Shown: positions 6,975 to 16,675 of the stretch, in pieces
How the letters are laid out: every line of letters starts with the position of its first letter
Numbering within the stretch: position 1 is the first letter of the stretch
Assembly: GCA_021396245.1 (NCBI GenBank)
Contig: WNYE01000018.1
Coordinates: 1-64,000, forward strand
Source: Sporothrix humicola
Taxonomy: Eukaryota > Ascomycota > Sordariomycetes > Ophiostomatales > Ophiostomataceae
DNA length: 64,000 bases
Direction of reading: 5' to 3'
Position numbers and translations under genes: made by a program
The notes under the pieces: model-generated
Seen by the model: the letters and a program-made list of their open reading frames with translations, nothing else
The model's database searches: none
What the model was told of the DNA's origin: nothing

Positions 6975-9779
6975 TTAGTTCACAGTCCAGTAGGTGGCGT
7001 CAGACACGCCGGTCTTGGTGCCGCTCTGGGTGCCGATGCGGATCTTGATCTGGGAGGCGGTGACTGACGAAAGATCGAGGGTCTCCGAGAAGGTGTAGTT
7101 GGTCGCCGATGGCAGCGAGGTCCAGACACCGCTGCCGGGGACGGCCCACTCGGCCCAGCTCTCGACGGTGGTCCAGTAGGACCAGGCGACGGTGGGCGAC
7201 TTTGCGGAGCCGCTGACAGAGTACTCGCGGAAGGGCGGGCCGAGCGGGTCGCTGTTGAACGTCGTGGCGATCTCGAGGACCGTCATACTTTGAGAAGCAA
7301 TATTGACGGCCCAGGTGGTGGCGCCGGTGGCCTTGGCGGAGCCCTTGAGCACAGTCAAGGTGCCGTAATGGGCAATGTCAAAGATCTTGAGCTGGCGGGG
7401 GTCGAGCGAGAGCGTGACAGAAACATCGGTGGCAATCTCGTTGAGCAGGATGACAAACAATTTTGTGCCATCCGTAGACCGCGCGGTGAGCCAGTCGACA
7501 TTGGCCGAGTTTGTGCCGGTGACGTTGGCCAGTGACCGGGGCTGCCACAGGTCGGCGTCGACGCCGTAAATCGAGCCCGTCTCGAAGCCGTACGGGACGT
7601 GGCTGCCGACCTTGCTGGTCATGAAGCCCTGCGTAAAGGAGATCTGGCCGTCGCTCAGCAGATGGGCCGAGGCCACCAGGTAGTCGGTCAGCCAGCCAAT
7701 GTGCCACCAGCCGTGCCATGGGTAGCTAGAGCCGCCAGTGTTGCCCTGGATCCAGTAGTAGGAGGGGATGCCCGAGACGGGCGTCACAAACGCGTCGCGG
7801 CCGCGGGCGGCAATGCGGGCGAGCTGCAAGAACAGCTCGTCGTCGGTGGCCTCGTAGATCCTGACGAAAAGACCGGCGTGGCTGCTGATGGTGATGGGGC
7901 CGTGGTAGTTGACGGAGCCGCCGTAGCCGGCGTGTTCATAGTTCAAGCCGACCTGCGAGATCTGCCAGTCGGCCAGGATGGCGCCGGCGCTGTTTTTGGT
8001 ACTCTCATCAACCTGGGGGTGGTTGAAGATGTGCAGCGTGTAGAACTTGGCGGTCTGGACAGCGGCGTCGAGATAAACAGAATTGCCCGTCACGTCGTAC
8101 AGCTGCATCAGGGCGCCGGCGGCGTGGGCGGTCTGGAAGTCGGGGTACAGCCAGGTGTCGTCGCAGACGCCCAGCCAGCGGCCTGTATTCACAGCATTCT
8201 CGATGAACCACTGCGCGCCGGCCTCGGCGGCGTCCAGGTACTTTGTGTCGTTCAAAATGCGGTAGGCCGCCAGCAGGCCGTACCAGGTCGCCCGCAGATC
8301 CAACAGCTCCGGGTACTTGAGCGTCGCCGGGTTGGCCTTGGTGTAGCCGACGTCGAAATTGCCGGCGTCCTTTTGCCACGACAGCAGCTTCTCGGCGGCC
8401 AGCGTGAAGCGCTCCAACAAAACGCTGTCGGTACTGTTGAAGAGCAGAATGTTGCCGACGTCGCTCAGGATGTAGAACGTCGTGGACAGCGGCGACACGT
8501 AGTCGACCGTCGACAGACTCTTCCAGATGAGCTCGGAGACGAATGCGTTATTGAGGAAGTACTCGCCCAGAGCAGCACCGTTGAACGCGCCTCCACTGGT
8601 GTCCTGCTGCGCCAGCTTAAAGTTGCGCGCGTACGGCAGACGCTCGTTCAAAATCAGCGGGTCGCCCGTCAGCTTCTGCGTCATCCACATCGCGCCGACG
8701 TCCGACAGCTTGCCCGACTCGGCGCCCATTGTGAGGCCCTCGTACGTCCACAGGTGCCACATGGAATCGGCCGACACCACAAAGTCGTGGATGCGGTGGA
8801 TGCGGTCTGAGAACGAGTCGGTGTTGACGGCCTTGTCGTCGTACAAACTCAAAGGGTAGACCTCCTGCGAGACAAACTTGCTGACCTCGTACCATTGGGT
8901 AGTCGTGCCCGGCGTCACAGAATAATAAAAACGCGCCGTGACAGACGCGCCGGCCGCCAGCTGCGAGTGCGCCTGGCCGAGGACGGGATAGTAGGCTGTG
9001 GGGGACAGAGTGCCGGTCGGCCCGCGCAGAGCCATGCCCACGTTCCACTGCTCCTGCGTGGCCGTGCTGTTCTGCGCAAACGGATCGCGCGCCAGCGACG
9101 GGTGCGCCACCACGGAATACGTCGTGCCCGACTGCTTGCTGCCCAGGATCGACACCAGGCTGGTGGTCGACGACTCGACCGAGATCCAGTTGCTCGACGG
9201 CACGCCCTGCACGTAGTTGTAGAAGAGCTCTTTCGAGGTTTCGATGGAGTTGGCCGACCAGTAACCGGGCACCACGCCCCAGTCGAGGTCACTGTCGTCG
9301 AGATCGACCAGACGCGGACTCGCCAGCGACACCCAGCCGGCCTGGGGCGTCTTCCACGTCGTGTTCACCGCCAGCAAGTCCCAGCTGCGCGACGTGTCGA
9401 TCCACCAGACCGCCGTGTACGTGCCGTTGTCGACAGACGACGTCGTTGTGAGGGACGTCGGCGATGTGCAGCTGCCGCCACCCACAGAGACCTTGTCGGC
9501 GCCAAACTGGTGCAGCGTGCCCAGCTGGCCCGCTTCCACGAGTGTCGACGACTGCGACGCCGTCGTGTAGTTGGTCAGCACCGAGTACTGCCCGGCGTCC
9601 GTCGACTGCGTGATCCACGAGCCGCTGTCCGATAGAGTGGCGACCTCGGCCGACCACGAGCCGTCCGACGTGTCGTTGGACCACGTCATGCGCAGCTGCC
9701 GGCCCGTCAGCGTAAAGTTGGCGCCGAGCACCACCGACGCCTGGGCCAGGCCCACCAAAGCGTAGAGAAGGGAGGGCAT
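6975..9779 (-). CDS. Secreted six-hairpin glycosidase-like protein
   Basis: A single-exon gene of 934 residues. An N-terminal signal peptide is evident (hydrophobic residues 4-18, probable cleavage after VLGA near residue 20), so the protein is likely secreted. A beta-rich N-terminal part precedes a long helical domain (about residues 300-720). That domain has repeated aromatic and Tyr-Leu-Asp-Ala-Ala motifs typical of (alpha/alpha)6 six-hairpin glycosidases, and DDTWLYPDF near residue 540. The last 200 residues are again beta-rich. I cannot assign a CAZy family or name the catalytic acids. A role in extracellular polysaccharide or uronate breakdown fits the sugar transporter and oxidoreductases downstream (inference). 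A TATA-like box lies about 112 bp before the ATG. It is convergent with the APH-like gene (89 bp between stops). Confidence 0.75.
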   Translation of the reverse strand: MPSLLYALVGLAQASVVLGANFTLTGRQLRMTWSNDTSDGSWSAEVATLSDSGSWITQSTDAGQYSVLTNYTTASQSSTLVEAGQLGTLHQFGADKVSVGGGSCTSPTSLTTTSSVDNGTYTAVWWIDTSRSWDLLAVNTTWKTPQAGWVSLASPRLVDLDDSDLDWGVVPGYWSANSIETSKELFYNYVQGVPSSNWISVESSTTSLVSILGSKQSGTTYSVVAHPSLARDPFAQNSTATQEQWNVGMALRGPTGTLSPTAYYPVLGQAHSQLAAGASVTARFYYSVTPGTTTQWYEVSKFVSQEVYPLSLYDDKAVNTDSFSDRIHRIHDFVVSADSMWHLWTYEGLTMGAESGKLSDVGAMWMTQKLTGDPLILNERLPYARNFKLAQQDTSGGAFNGAALGEYFLNNAFVSELIWKSLSTVDYVSPLSTTFYILSDVGNILLFNSTDSVLLERFTLAAEKLLSWQKDAGNFDVGYTKANPATLKYPELLDLRATWYGLLAAYRILNDTKYLDAAEAGAQWFIENAVNTGRWLGVCDDTWLYPDFQTAHAAGALMQLYDVTGNSVYLDAAVQTAKFYTLHIFNHPQVDESTKNSAGAILADWQISQVGLNYEHAGYGGSVNYHGPITISSHAGLFVRIYEATDDELFLQLARIAARGRDAFVTPVSGIPSYYWIQGNTGGSSYPWHGWWHIGWLTDYLVASAHLLSDGQISFTQGFMTSKVGSHVPYGFETGSIYGVDADLWQPRSLANVTGTNSANVDWLTARSTDGTKLFVILLNEIATDVSVTLSLDPRQLKIFDIAHYGTLTVLKGSAKATGATTWAVNIASQSMTVLEIATTFNSDPLGPPFREYSVSGSAKSPTVAWSYWTTVESWAEWAVPGSGVWTSLPSATNYTFSETLDLSSVTASQIKIRIGTQSGTKTGVSDATYWTVN

Positions 9780-9890
9780 GTCAAAGGTAGACAGAAAAAT
9801 AAAAATAAAATGAAGGAAGGAATGAGGACGAGGATCCTCTCGATGATGAGAATGTCTACTTCTACGACAGGTACAAACAGAGGTACCTCG

Positions 9891-9900
9891 TCTACTTATA
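9891..9900 (-). promoter_or_regulatory. TATA-like box of the glycosidase gene
   Basis: TATAAGTAGA on the minus strand, about 112 bp upstream of the ATG at 9779. Confidence 0.45.
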
Positions 9901-10718
9901 CAAAATCAAAAGCGACGATCACTCGACCATGGCCACAACCACGATGTTCCATGTTCTCCATCTGGGGCAACGTGGGCAGCAAGACGTGACAAGGACACCC
10001 CGGATCTGCAGGTTGGAGATGACATGGGAACAACATGGGACAACATGGGGAGATTGCGAAAGAAACTTGGAGAACTACTACGACGGAATAGAAAACGAGG
10101 ACACAATATTCCGCATGATGACGACGACGTCAGGTCAAGTGGGATGAAGGTGCATCCGGTGGACGTTCAACTATTGAATGTAATCTTAAATGAGTTGTTT
10201 TCATCTTTTCGTGTCGTTCTGCCTTTCTCTTTTTCCACTCTTCTCCACGATGCTGCAGAAGAGAAGCGACGGGTGTTTTGCCAACAGGACGGACAAGAGA
10301 CAAAAGACGACGAACTGATAGCCAATTCTGTCGAGGGTGAAGAAGTCTGCAGTCTCCAATTACCTCCACCTTCAGCCACGGGAAAAACAGCAAAAAACAC
10401 CGGTAGGTCAAGCGACCGTCAACTTTTCTTTGACTTGACAGGGGTAAGGCTCCTTTGGTGTGCTTTTGCTTTCTTTTTCTTCTTCCCCTTCGTCGACGAC
10501 ATGCTCACCAGCAAGGAATCGACATGAACCGGCGTGGATTGCGGGGATGTGGGGAAGAAAGGCAAGGAGAAAAAGAAAAGAAGAAAAGACGAGACAAGCT
10601 TAAAGAGGGTCGCAGCAGTGCTACAGTTACACTGGCTGTTAGCGACTGTTAGCGACGTTAGTGAAGCTTTGACCGTACGATTTCTCCAAAAACAGCCCAA
10701 ACAGGTCATGTTAGTGGG

Positions 10719-10732
10719 CGGCGGTTCCGTCT
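10719..10732 (+). promoter_or_regulatory. Candidate cluster operator, CGGCGGTTCCGTCT
   Basis: Exact copy of the recurring 14-bp word, 940 bp upstream of the glycosidase start. The same word is found in two divergent promoters downstream. Confidence 0.4.
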
Positions 10733-10892
10733 ACAGGGCTCAGTGCAACTTATTTTCCGCCCCCACCATGTCAGCCGTCAGTGTAAGTCTTTCTTGTAAG
10801 TGACGGTGCCACCTTCCTCCCGCCTGCCCTACCCCTGTCACGGTGGCACCGTCCACACGAAGACGGAGAAAAGAAGACGACAACATCGACGG

Positions 10893-10906
10893 CGTCAGTT
10901 CCGTCT
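10893..10906 (+). promoter_or_regulatory. Candidate cluster operator, 12/14 match
   Basis: CGTCAGTTCCGTCT; differs from the consensus at two positions and keeps the TTCCGTCT core. Confidence 0.25.
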
Positions 10907-11227
10907 CCTCGTAAGGTAGTTTGATAGATCGTTCGTCTGGGCTACTTTCTCTGCCTTGTTTGGTTTCGTTATTTAGTCTTTGTTTTGTGGGTTGAACGGG
11001 AAAGTTTAATTAATTTACATTTTTCCTTAGAATTTTTTTTTTTTAAAGAGTATCGAAGAAATAAAATATTCAAGAAAAATCCCAAAAATCAACACTATTC
11101 TTACACTTTCGTATCATGCTATCGTACATTCATTCGTAAACGTCGGACATCGGACATCCACTGGCCGACTCTCGGCAGTCGCTGTCACCACACGCAGCCT
11201 CCGTCTACTTCATTCTACTCTCCTTTC

Positions 11228-13444
11228 TCAAATCATCTTGGCCACCAAGTCTTGCAGCTCTTCACTGTGGGCCGTCCCCAGTCCGCCATGCAGATGGTCC
11301 GTCCCCGAGGCCCAGATGCTGACAAGGCTGGCGTACCTGCTCAGGGTGACGACCTCAGGTGGAAGTAAGTCACTCAAGTCACGACTTTGATCCCCATCCA
11401 GCAGCTCAATCACTCGTGCACTCGCCGCGTCAAACTGCGCCGCCAAAATCTTGCCGTCTTCCCAGCGCTCGCTCAGCGTCTGCAAAATGTACGCAATGTC
11501 TTTGGTGGCCTTCCAGAGGTGGAGGGCCTGGGGGGCGTCGGGGTCAGTTCCCAATGACTGTGACGACGTCGTCGTGGTCGTCGCCGTCGTCAGCCTCCAG
11601 TAGGAATACAGCAGGACCAACCCCGTCCAATACACCTTCTCGCAGGCGACCTGCACGTAGAAAATGCCATTGGTCTCGACGAGCTGCCGGTACAGCGCGG
11701 TAAACCCGCGCGCCGAGACCCAGAGCTCGCGCAGCTCGTCGGCGGTCCGCTCGGGCAGGAGGCGGCACGGCCGGAAAAGCAGCATCTTGCCGACGAGCCA
11801 TTCACTGTCGGCGAGGGTCTCGCGGTTCCGTTCGGGGCGGTTGGACAGCTGCCAGGCGTCGAGCTTGCGGTGGAGGCTGTCGACGACGGCGGGGCCGTCT
11901 TTGTCGCCCGGAGGCTGGCTCAAAGCATCGTAGATTTCCGACTGCAGCTGCAGCGCCCTGTACCGCTGCACGTAGCCTTCGACTTCAACGTCGGTTGCCG
12001 TGCTCTCAATTCGGAACGACGGCAGCTGCACGTGGATCAGCGTGTCGGCAATCTCCGTCGGCCGCCCACACCCGATGCTCAGCGACCGGTCAAACGAGTA
12101 CATGCTCCACCAGAGACGCCTTCTCGTTTCCAGCAGGGACGGCGTCATGGGGATGGACGGGTCCGGGTCTTGGTGCAGCCCCAGGTCGACGCAGTTGCGC
12201 ATGCCGACGCCAATCAGGTACCACGAGTCGAGGACCGACGGGTTGAGCGTGGCGAACTGGATCAAAAACAAAAGCGACTGGACGCCAACGATTGTGTTTG
12301 GCAGAATGGCCGACTCGCGAAACTGCAGGCCGGCCTGAAAGAGGCGCCGCGCCTGGTTGGAGATCATGCTGTCGGCGCTGCGAGAGAGGCTGGACGTGGC
12401 GATGGCGAGGACAAGGAGGACGGTAAAGTAGGAGTAGCCGGTGTTGAGTCCCGGGGCGGGCCCGGAAGAAGACGCCGCAGACGGGATGTTGACGGAGGCT
12501 GCCGCCTCCTTCCCTGACGCCTCCTTCCCCGAGTACACCTGCTGGAATTGTGCCCAAAACCCCTGGAGTGAGAAGAATGGCAACCTTGGATACACCTGCT
12601 GGATGTAGTGCTGGATCAGCTTGCGCGCAGCGCTCTCGTCGGGGAGGCAGCCACTAACAGACACAGAGGCGGCTGTACCTGCATTGGCCTGGCTGCCGCC
12701 GCCAGCCGTCTGCTCCACAATCGACAGCAGCGGTAGCTTGCTCGCTGCAGCCAAGAGGACGGTCGAGAGGGTGGGCCCGCGTTCCTCTCCTGTCGATGAC
12801 TGTCCATGTCCATGAGCGTGCGACGAAATGGGCAGCGCGCCAATGTCGGCAATCAGCGTGTCGATGGCGGTCGATGTGCTCGATGGGCCCGTGTGCGGTG
12901 GTGGCCGGGCTCTCCGTCGCGGGAGGTCCGCCGTTGACGGGTTGTTGAAGTCGAAGGACGGTTGTGGCGGCAGCCTTGGCTTTCCCGGCGGTGCCGGGTC
13001 CGCCTTTCTTCCTGTCTGGCCGGCCAGCCGTGCCTTTGCATCGGCAATCTTTGTCTGCAGAAACACAACATAGTCGTGCGCCGGCCGTGCCGAGCCATCC
13101 GCCAGCGAACACGTCGCGGCCCTGCCAAACTTTGTGCAGCAGCCACAGGCCGGCACAACGCCGTCGCACTTGATCTTGCGGCTCTTGCAAAACGTGCAGG
13201 CCGAGACGACCTGGGAGATGCGGAGGGTGACGCCCCGGGAGGGGCGCTGTGGCTGTGGTGTTGCGTCGACGGAGGCGACGGAGTCGACGTCCATGTTTTG
13301 TCGTAAACGAGTGCGGTGGTTGTTTCCGTCGCTGTTCACATTGTTGTCGTCTTGTGGTCGTCTTATGGGCGTTCCGTTGAAGTTGGAGAAGGTCAAGTTG
13401 AAGATGGAAAGTGTGGAGGACGTGGACTGCGGAGGTGGTGCCAT
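11228..13444 (-). CDS. Zn2Cys6 fungal-specific transcription factor
   Basis: A single-exon gene of 738 residues. A Gal4-type binuclear zinc cluster lies at about residues 83-112 with the spacing Cx2Cx6Cx6Cx2Cx8C and the basic segment KSRKIKC. A fungal_trans middle homology region follows from about residue 270, including the conserved WWSMYSFDRSLSIGCGRP segment. It should be a nuclear DNA-binding regulator. A later start at the Met encoded at 13294 is possible because the first 50 residues are low-complexity. It is divergent from the FAD_oxidored gene. That shared promoter carries an exact copy of the 14-bp word, and the gene lies next to the glycosidase. It is therefore a good candidate for the local pathway regulator (inference). 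Confidence 0.88.
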   Translation of the reverse strand: MAPPPQSTSSTLSIFNLTFSNFNGTPIRRPQDDNNVNSDGNNHRTRLRQNMDVDSVASVDATPQPQRPSRGVTLRISQVVSACTFCKSRKIKCDGVVPACGCCTKFGRAATCSLADGSARPAHDYVVFLQTKIADAKARLAGQTGRKADPAPPGKPRLPPQPSFDFNNPSTADLPRRRARPPPHTGPSSTSTAIDTLIADIGALPISSHAHGHGQSSTGEERGPTLSTVLLAAASKLPLLSIVEQTAGGGSQANAGTAASVSVSGCLPDESAARKLIQHYIQQVYPRLPFFSLQGFWAQFQQVYSGKEASGKEAAASVNIPSAASSSGPAPGLNTGYSYFTVLLVLAIATSSLSRSADSMISNQARRLFQAGLQFRESAILPNTIVGVQSLLFLIQFATLNPSVLDSWYLIGVGMRNCVDLGLHQDPDPSIPMTPSLLETRRRLWWSMYSFDRSLSIGCGRPTEIADTLIHVQLPSFRIESTATDVEVEGYVQRYRALQLQSEIYDALSQPPGDKDGPAVVDSLHRKLDAWQLSNRPERNRETLADSEWLVGKMLLFRPCRLLPERTADELRELWVSARGFTALYRQLVETNGIFYVQVACEKVYWTGLVLLYSYWRLTTATTTTTSSQSLGTDPDAPQALHLWKATKDIAYILQTLSERWEDGKILAAQFDAASARVIELLDGDQSRDLSDLLPPEVVTLSRYASLVSIWASGTDHLHGGLGTAHSEELQDLVAKMI

Positions 13445-14164
13445 GCGACGCTAGGAAAACGACAGTGGAGGTTTTCCGCAGTGGACGCGCTGTATGTTGT
13501 ACCGAAGAAAGATTAGCGTCGAGTCCCCTGTCGTCAACCGGTGTCGACACCTGCAGCGCTACGTGTAACGCTACTGTGGGCGTGACTGCCGATCCTTTAC
13601 TGGCGTTTAGTGGCGTCGGATGGCGCTGGATGGCAGGTGGAGACACGTGGGAACGGCGCCAAAAGCTTGGTGTCGAGACGGAACCGCCGAGGAAGGAGGG
13701 GGACGACCATCGACCGACGACTCTTTTGATTTTCAACAACCACTTCTTTGATGTAATTATGTGAGAGCAATTTTGTTTGAATTGCCATGCTTCCCCGTTG
13801 TTGACGGACCCCCCGTTCTCCACGTCCGCGTATCCCGCAATCTCCAGACGGCGTTTGAAGACTGAGAGTGAGAGGATTACAGTATGGAGAAGGAGACTAC
13901 TTTCTATGGGAAGGTAGTTGCGAAGATGTGCTTTGTACATTGTTTCTCTACTCTCGATCCAAAATAATACTGAGCTTATCGAGTGGCGATTTGAGCTCCG
14001 TTGCACTTGATATTTCCGTGATGACGATATTGTAGGTCTTCTTTATCAAAGCCTCTACATTCATATATCAAACACAACCACCAGAGGAAGTCGATATCCA
14101 ACAGTATCCAACAATCCTCGTCTCAACAACAACTTCCCTATCAAAACCACACACTCCCGTCATA
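13445..14164. promoter_or_regulatory. Divergent promoter: regulator / FAD_oxidored gene
   Basis: 720 bp between two start codons. It contains an exact minus-strand CGGCGGTTCCGTCT (13676-13689) and a TATA-like TATATCA (14064-14070), about 100 bp before the FAD_oxidored ATG. No coding ORF. Confidence 0.6.
13676..13689 (-). promoter_or_regulatory. Candidate cluster operator, exact 14-bp word
   Basis: Exact CGGCGGTTCCGTCT on the minus strand, 232 bp upstream of the regulator ATG and 476 bp upstream of the FAD_oxidored ATG. Placement between a regulator and its neighbour is what an autoregulatory site would show. Confidence 0.4.
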
Positions 14165-16495
14165 ATGGCCCCCGCTCGAATCGAGGAGCCCAACCTGCAG
14201 CGCGAGGCGGCGGTGGCGTCGCGCAGTTTCCGCGCCGACGAGCTCAAGGTGGACGTGTGCGTCTGCGGCGGCGGTCTGTCGGGCACGATTGCGGCCATTG
14301 CGGCAGCGCGCAACGGCGTGTCGGTCGTCCTAATCCAGGACCGCCCAGTGCTGGGCGGCAACGCATCCAGCGAGGTGCGGCTCTGGATCCTGGGCGCGAC
14401 CTCGCACATGTTCAACAACAACCGGTACGCACGCGAGGGCGGACTGGTCGATGAGATTTTGTTGGAAAATCTTTGGAGAAATCCAGAGGGAAACCCGCTC
14501 ATCCTCGACACAATTCTGCTCGAAAAGGTCAGGGAAGAACCCAACATCCGCTTGTTCCTCAACACCGCCCTGATGGGCTGCATAAAAGACACTGCGCCAG
14601 GCCGGACGGACCGCATCGCCGCTGTGCAGGCGTTCAACTCGCAGACATCGACCATGACACACGTCGCCGCGTCCCAGTTTATCGACTGCACGGGCGACGG
14701 CACGCTGGCGTTCCTGGCCGGCGCTCCTTTCCGTGTGGGCGCAGAGCAGCGCGATGAGTTTGGCGAGCTGTTTGCGCCGGATGCCGAATACGGTCACCTG
14801 CTAGGCCACTCCATCTACTTTTACTCGAAAGACACTGGCCGTCCAGTCAAGTTTGTCGCCCCTTCGTACGCGCTCAAGGACGTCGAGAAGGAGATCCCGC
14901 GCTTCCGCAGCTTTTCCACAAAAGAAATGGGCTGCAACCTGTGGTGGATCGAGCACGGCGGCCGCATGGACACGGTGCACGACACGGAGGACATCAAGTG
15001 GGAGCTGTGGCGCGTTGTGTATGGCGTCTGGGACTACTTTAAGAACAGCGGCCGCTTCCCCGAGGCCGAGAACCTGACGCTCGAGTGGGTTGGCACTGTC
15101 CCCGGCAAGCGCGAAAGCCGCCGCTTCATCGGCCCGACGATCCTCAAACAGCAGGACATTGTCGAGCAGCGGTTCCACAGCGACGCCGTCTCGCACGGCG
15201 GCTGGTCGCTCGATCTGCACCCGGCCGACGGCGTCTACTCGGAAATCGACGGCTGCACGCAGTGGCACGCCAAGGGCGTCTACCAAATCCCCTTTTCGAC
15301 CATGGTCTGTGCCGAGGTGCCCAACCTGCTGTATGGCGGCCGCATCATCTCGGCGACGCACGTGGCGTTTGCCTCGACGCGCGTCATGGCGACATCGGGG
15401 TGCAATGCCAACGCGCTCGGTGTCGCCGTCGGTCTCTGCAAGAAACTGGGCACACCCGAGGCGCCTCTCGACCCGATCGAGCTGCTCGCCAAGGACAACA
15501 TGGCCACTCTGCAGCGCGATCTGATGCGTTTCGGCCAGTACATTCCCGGCTACAAGCTCGAGGACAAGGACGATCTGATCCGGCAGGCGTCGTCTGTCGA
15601 GGGCCCGTCCTTTGAGCTCTCGTCTCTGCCCACCGATGGCCCGCCCAAGGTGCTGGTCCGCAGTCTGGCGCAGATGCTGCCCCTCGAGGCCGGCAATGTC
15701 CCCAAGTTTGGCGTCACCGTCATGGCCGTCGAGGCGACCACCCTCAAGGTGCAGCTGCGCGGCTCGCAAAAGGCGTACAACTACACCCCGGAAGTTGTGC
15801 TGGCCGAGAAGACGTTTGAGCTGGCCGCCGGCTCCAACACGCTCGAGATTGACTTTTCGTCGACCCAGAACCCCCAGACGCAGTATGTCTTCCTCTGTCT
15901 CCTCCAGAACGAGAGCGTCGCCGTCGCCACGACCAAGACACGCGTGTCCGCCCTCATGACCGTCGAGCACGAGTGCGACCAGTCCCCGCCGGGCGACGTC
16001 GGCGTCGATGCCTTTGAGCGCTGGACGCCCGTCCGCCGGCCCATGGGACACAATATCGCGTTGACCGTCTCTCCCCCTCTGAAGAGCTGGGACATCTCCA
16101 ACATCCGCAACGGCGTGCCCCGGCCGACCAAGCGCACCAATGCGTGGGTGCCCGCCCCTGGCGAGCGTCGTCTCCTTGTCAGCCGCTGGTCGTCGCCCGT
16201 CTCTGTCAAGTCCGTCGTCGTCCACTTTGACACCGACTACGACCACGCCCTCGAATCGGTCCTGCGCGGCCACCCCGAACGCGCCATTCCCTTTTGCGCC
16301 AAGAAGTGGCGTCTCCTCGACCTTTCGGGCCCGGAAGAAAAAGAGCTCTTTGTCGAAGACGGCAACCACCTGTCCCGCAGAGAGGCCGTGCTGGACGCGG
16401 CCGTGTCGACGGCTGCCCTCGGCGTCGAGATCCTCGAGCTCAACGGCGAAGACAGCATCCACGGCGGTATTTTCGAAGTGCGGGCATACGAGTAG
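14165..16495 (+). CDS. FAD-dependent oxidoreductase (FAD_oxidored family), two-domain
   Basis: A single-exon gene of 776 residues. The N-terminal 450 residues form an FAD_oxidored (pfam12831-type) flavoprotein: a dinucleotide-binding fold VCGGGLSGTIAA (about residues 36-47) is followed by the family signature LGGNASSEVRLWILG, a second FAD contact FIDCTGDGTLAFLAG and a long substrate domain. The last 300 residues are beta-rich and may be an accessory sugar-binding or structural domain. No signal peptide is visible. In bacteria such proteins often sit in glycan or uronate operons; the reaction is not established. Here it is divergent from a Zn2Cys6 regulator and convergent with an FNR-like reductase (180 bp between stops). 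Use in oxidation of a sugar-derived substrate is inference. Confidence 0.85.
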   Translation: MAPARIEEPNLQREAAVASRSFRADELKVDVCVCGGGLSGTIAAIAAARNGVSVVLIQDRPVLGGNASSEVRLWILGATSHMFNNNRYAREGGLVDEILLENLWRNPEGNPLILDTILLEKVREEPNIRLFLNTALMGCIKDTAPGRTDRIAAVQAFNSQTSTMTHVAASQFIDCTGDGTLAFLAGAPFRVGAEQRDEFGELFAPDAEYGHLLGHSIYFYSKDTGRPVKFVAPSYALKDVEKEIPRFRSFSTKEMGCNLWWIEHGGRMDTVHDTEDIKWELWRVVYGVWDYFKNSGRFPEAENLTLEWVGTVPGKRESRRFIGPTILKQQDIVEQRFHSDAVSHGGWSLDLHPADGVYSEIDGCTQWHAKGVYQIPFSTMVCAEVPNLLYGGRIISATHVAFASTRVMATSGCNANALGVAVGLCKKLGTPEAPLDPIELLAKDNMATLQRDLMRFGQYIPGYKLEDKDDLIRQASSVEGPSFELSSLPTDGPPKVLVRSLAQMLPLEAGNVPKFGVTVMAVEATTLKVQLRGSQKAYNYTPEVVLAEKTFELAAGSNTLEIDFSSTQNPQTQYVFLCLLQNESVAVATTKTRVSALMTVEHECDQSPPGDVGVDAFERWTPVRRPMGHNIALTVSPPLKSWDISNIRNGVPRPTKRTNAWVPAPGERRLLVSRWSSPVSVKSVVVHFDTDYDHALESVLRGHPERAIPFCAKKWRLLDLSGPEEKELFVEDGNHLSRREAVLDAAVSTAALGVEILELNGEDSIHGGIFEVRAYE

Positions 16496-16675
16496 GGGGT
16501 TGTTAAGGTGAAATAATATTGTTTGCTTGTTTTGCCATCTCATAGAGAACCTAGAGACTGTTACCATAGTACATTGTTGTTCATTTATTTTCATCAAAAT
16601 TGATTTAATGTCATAAAATTTGTTTTGATTTATGTTCATGTACATTGTCTATTTACATTAATGTCAGTCAAGCAA

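Larger units (their letters stand above)
9780..11227. other. Intergenic region upstream of the glycosidase gene
   Basis: No gene is supported in 1.45 kb. It contains a TATA-like box for the glycosidase (9891-9900), four GTTAGYG words clustered at 10638-10716, and two copies of the CGGYGGTTCCGTCT word (10719-10732 exact, 10893-10906 with two mismatches). The part next to 11040 is AT-rich with a T run. Short ORFs here have no coding character. Confidence 0.6.

Noticed and set aside
12654..14006. Minus-strand open frame overlapping the start of the first Zn2Cys6 gene in another frame
   Set aside because: Arg/His/Thr-rich product without motifs; the zinc cluster lies in the frame ending at 11228.
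14801..16645. 614-codon antisense open frame over the FAD_oxidored gene
   Set aside because: Same GC-driven shadow effect; the sense strand has clear flavoprotein motifs.
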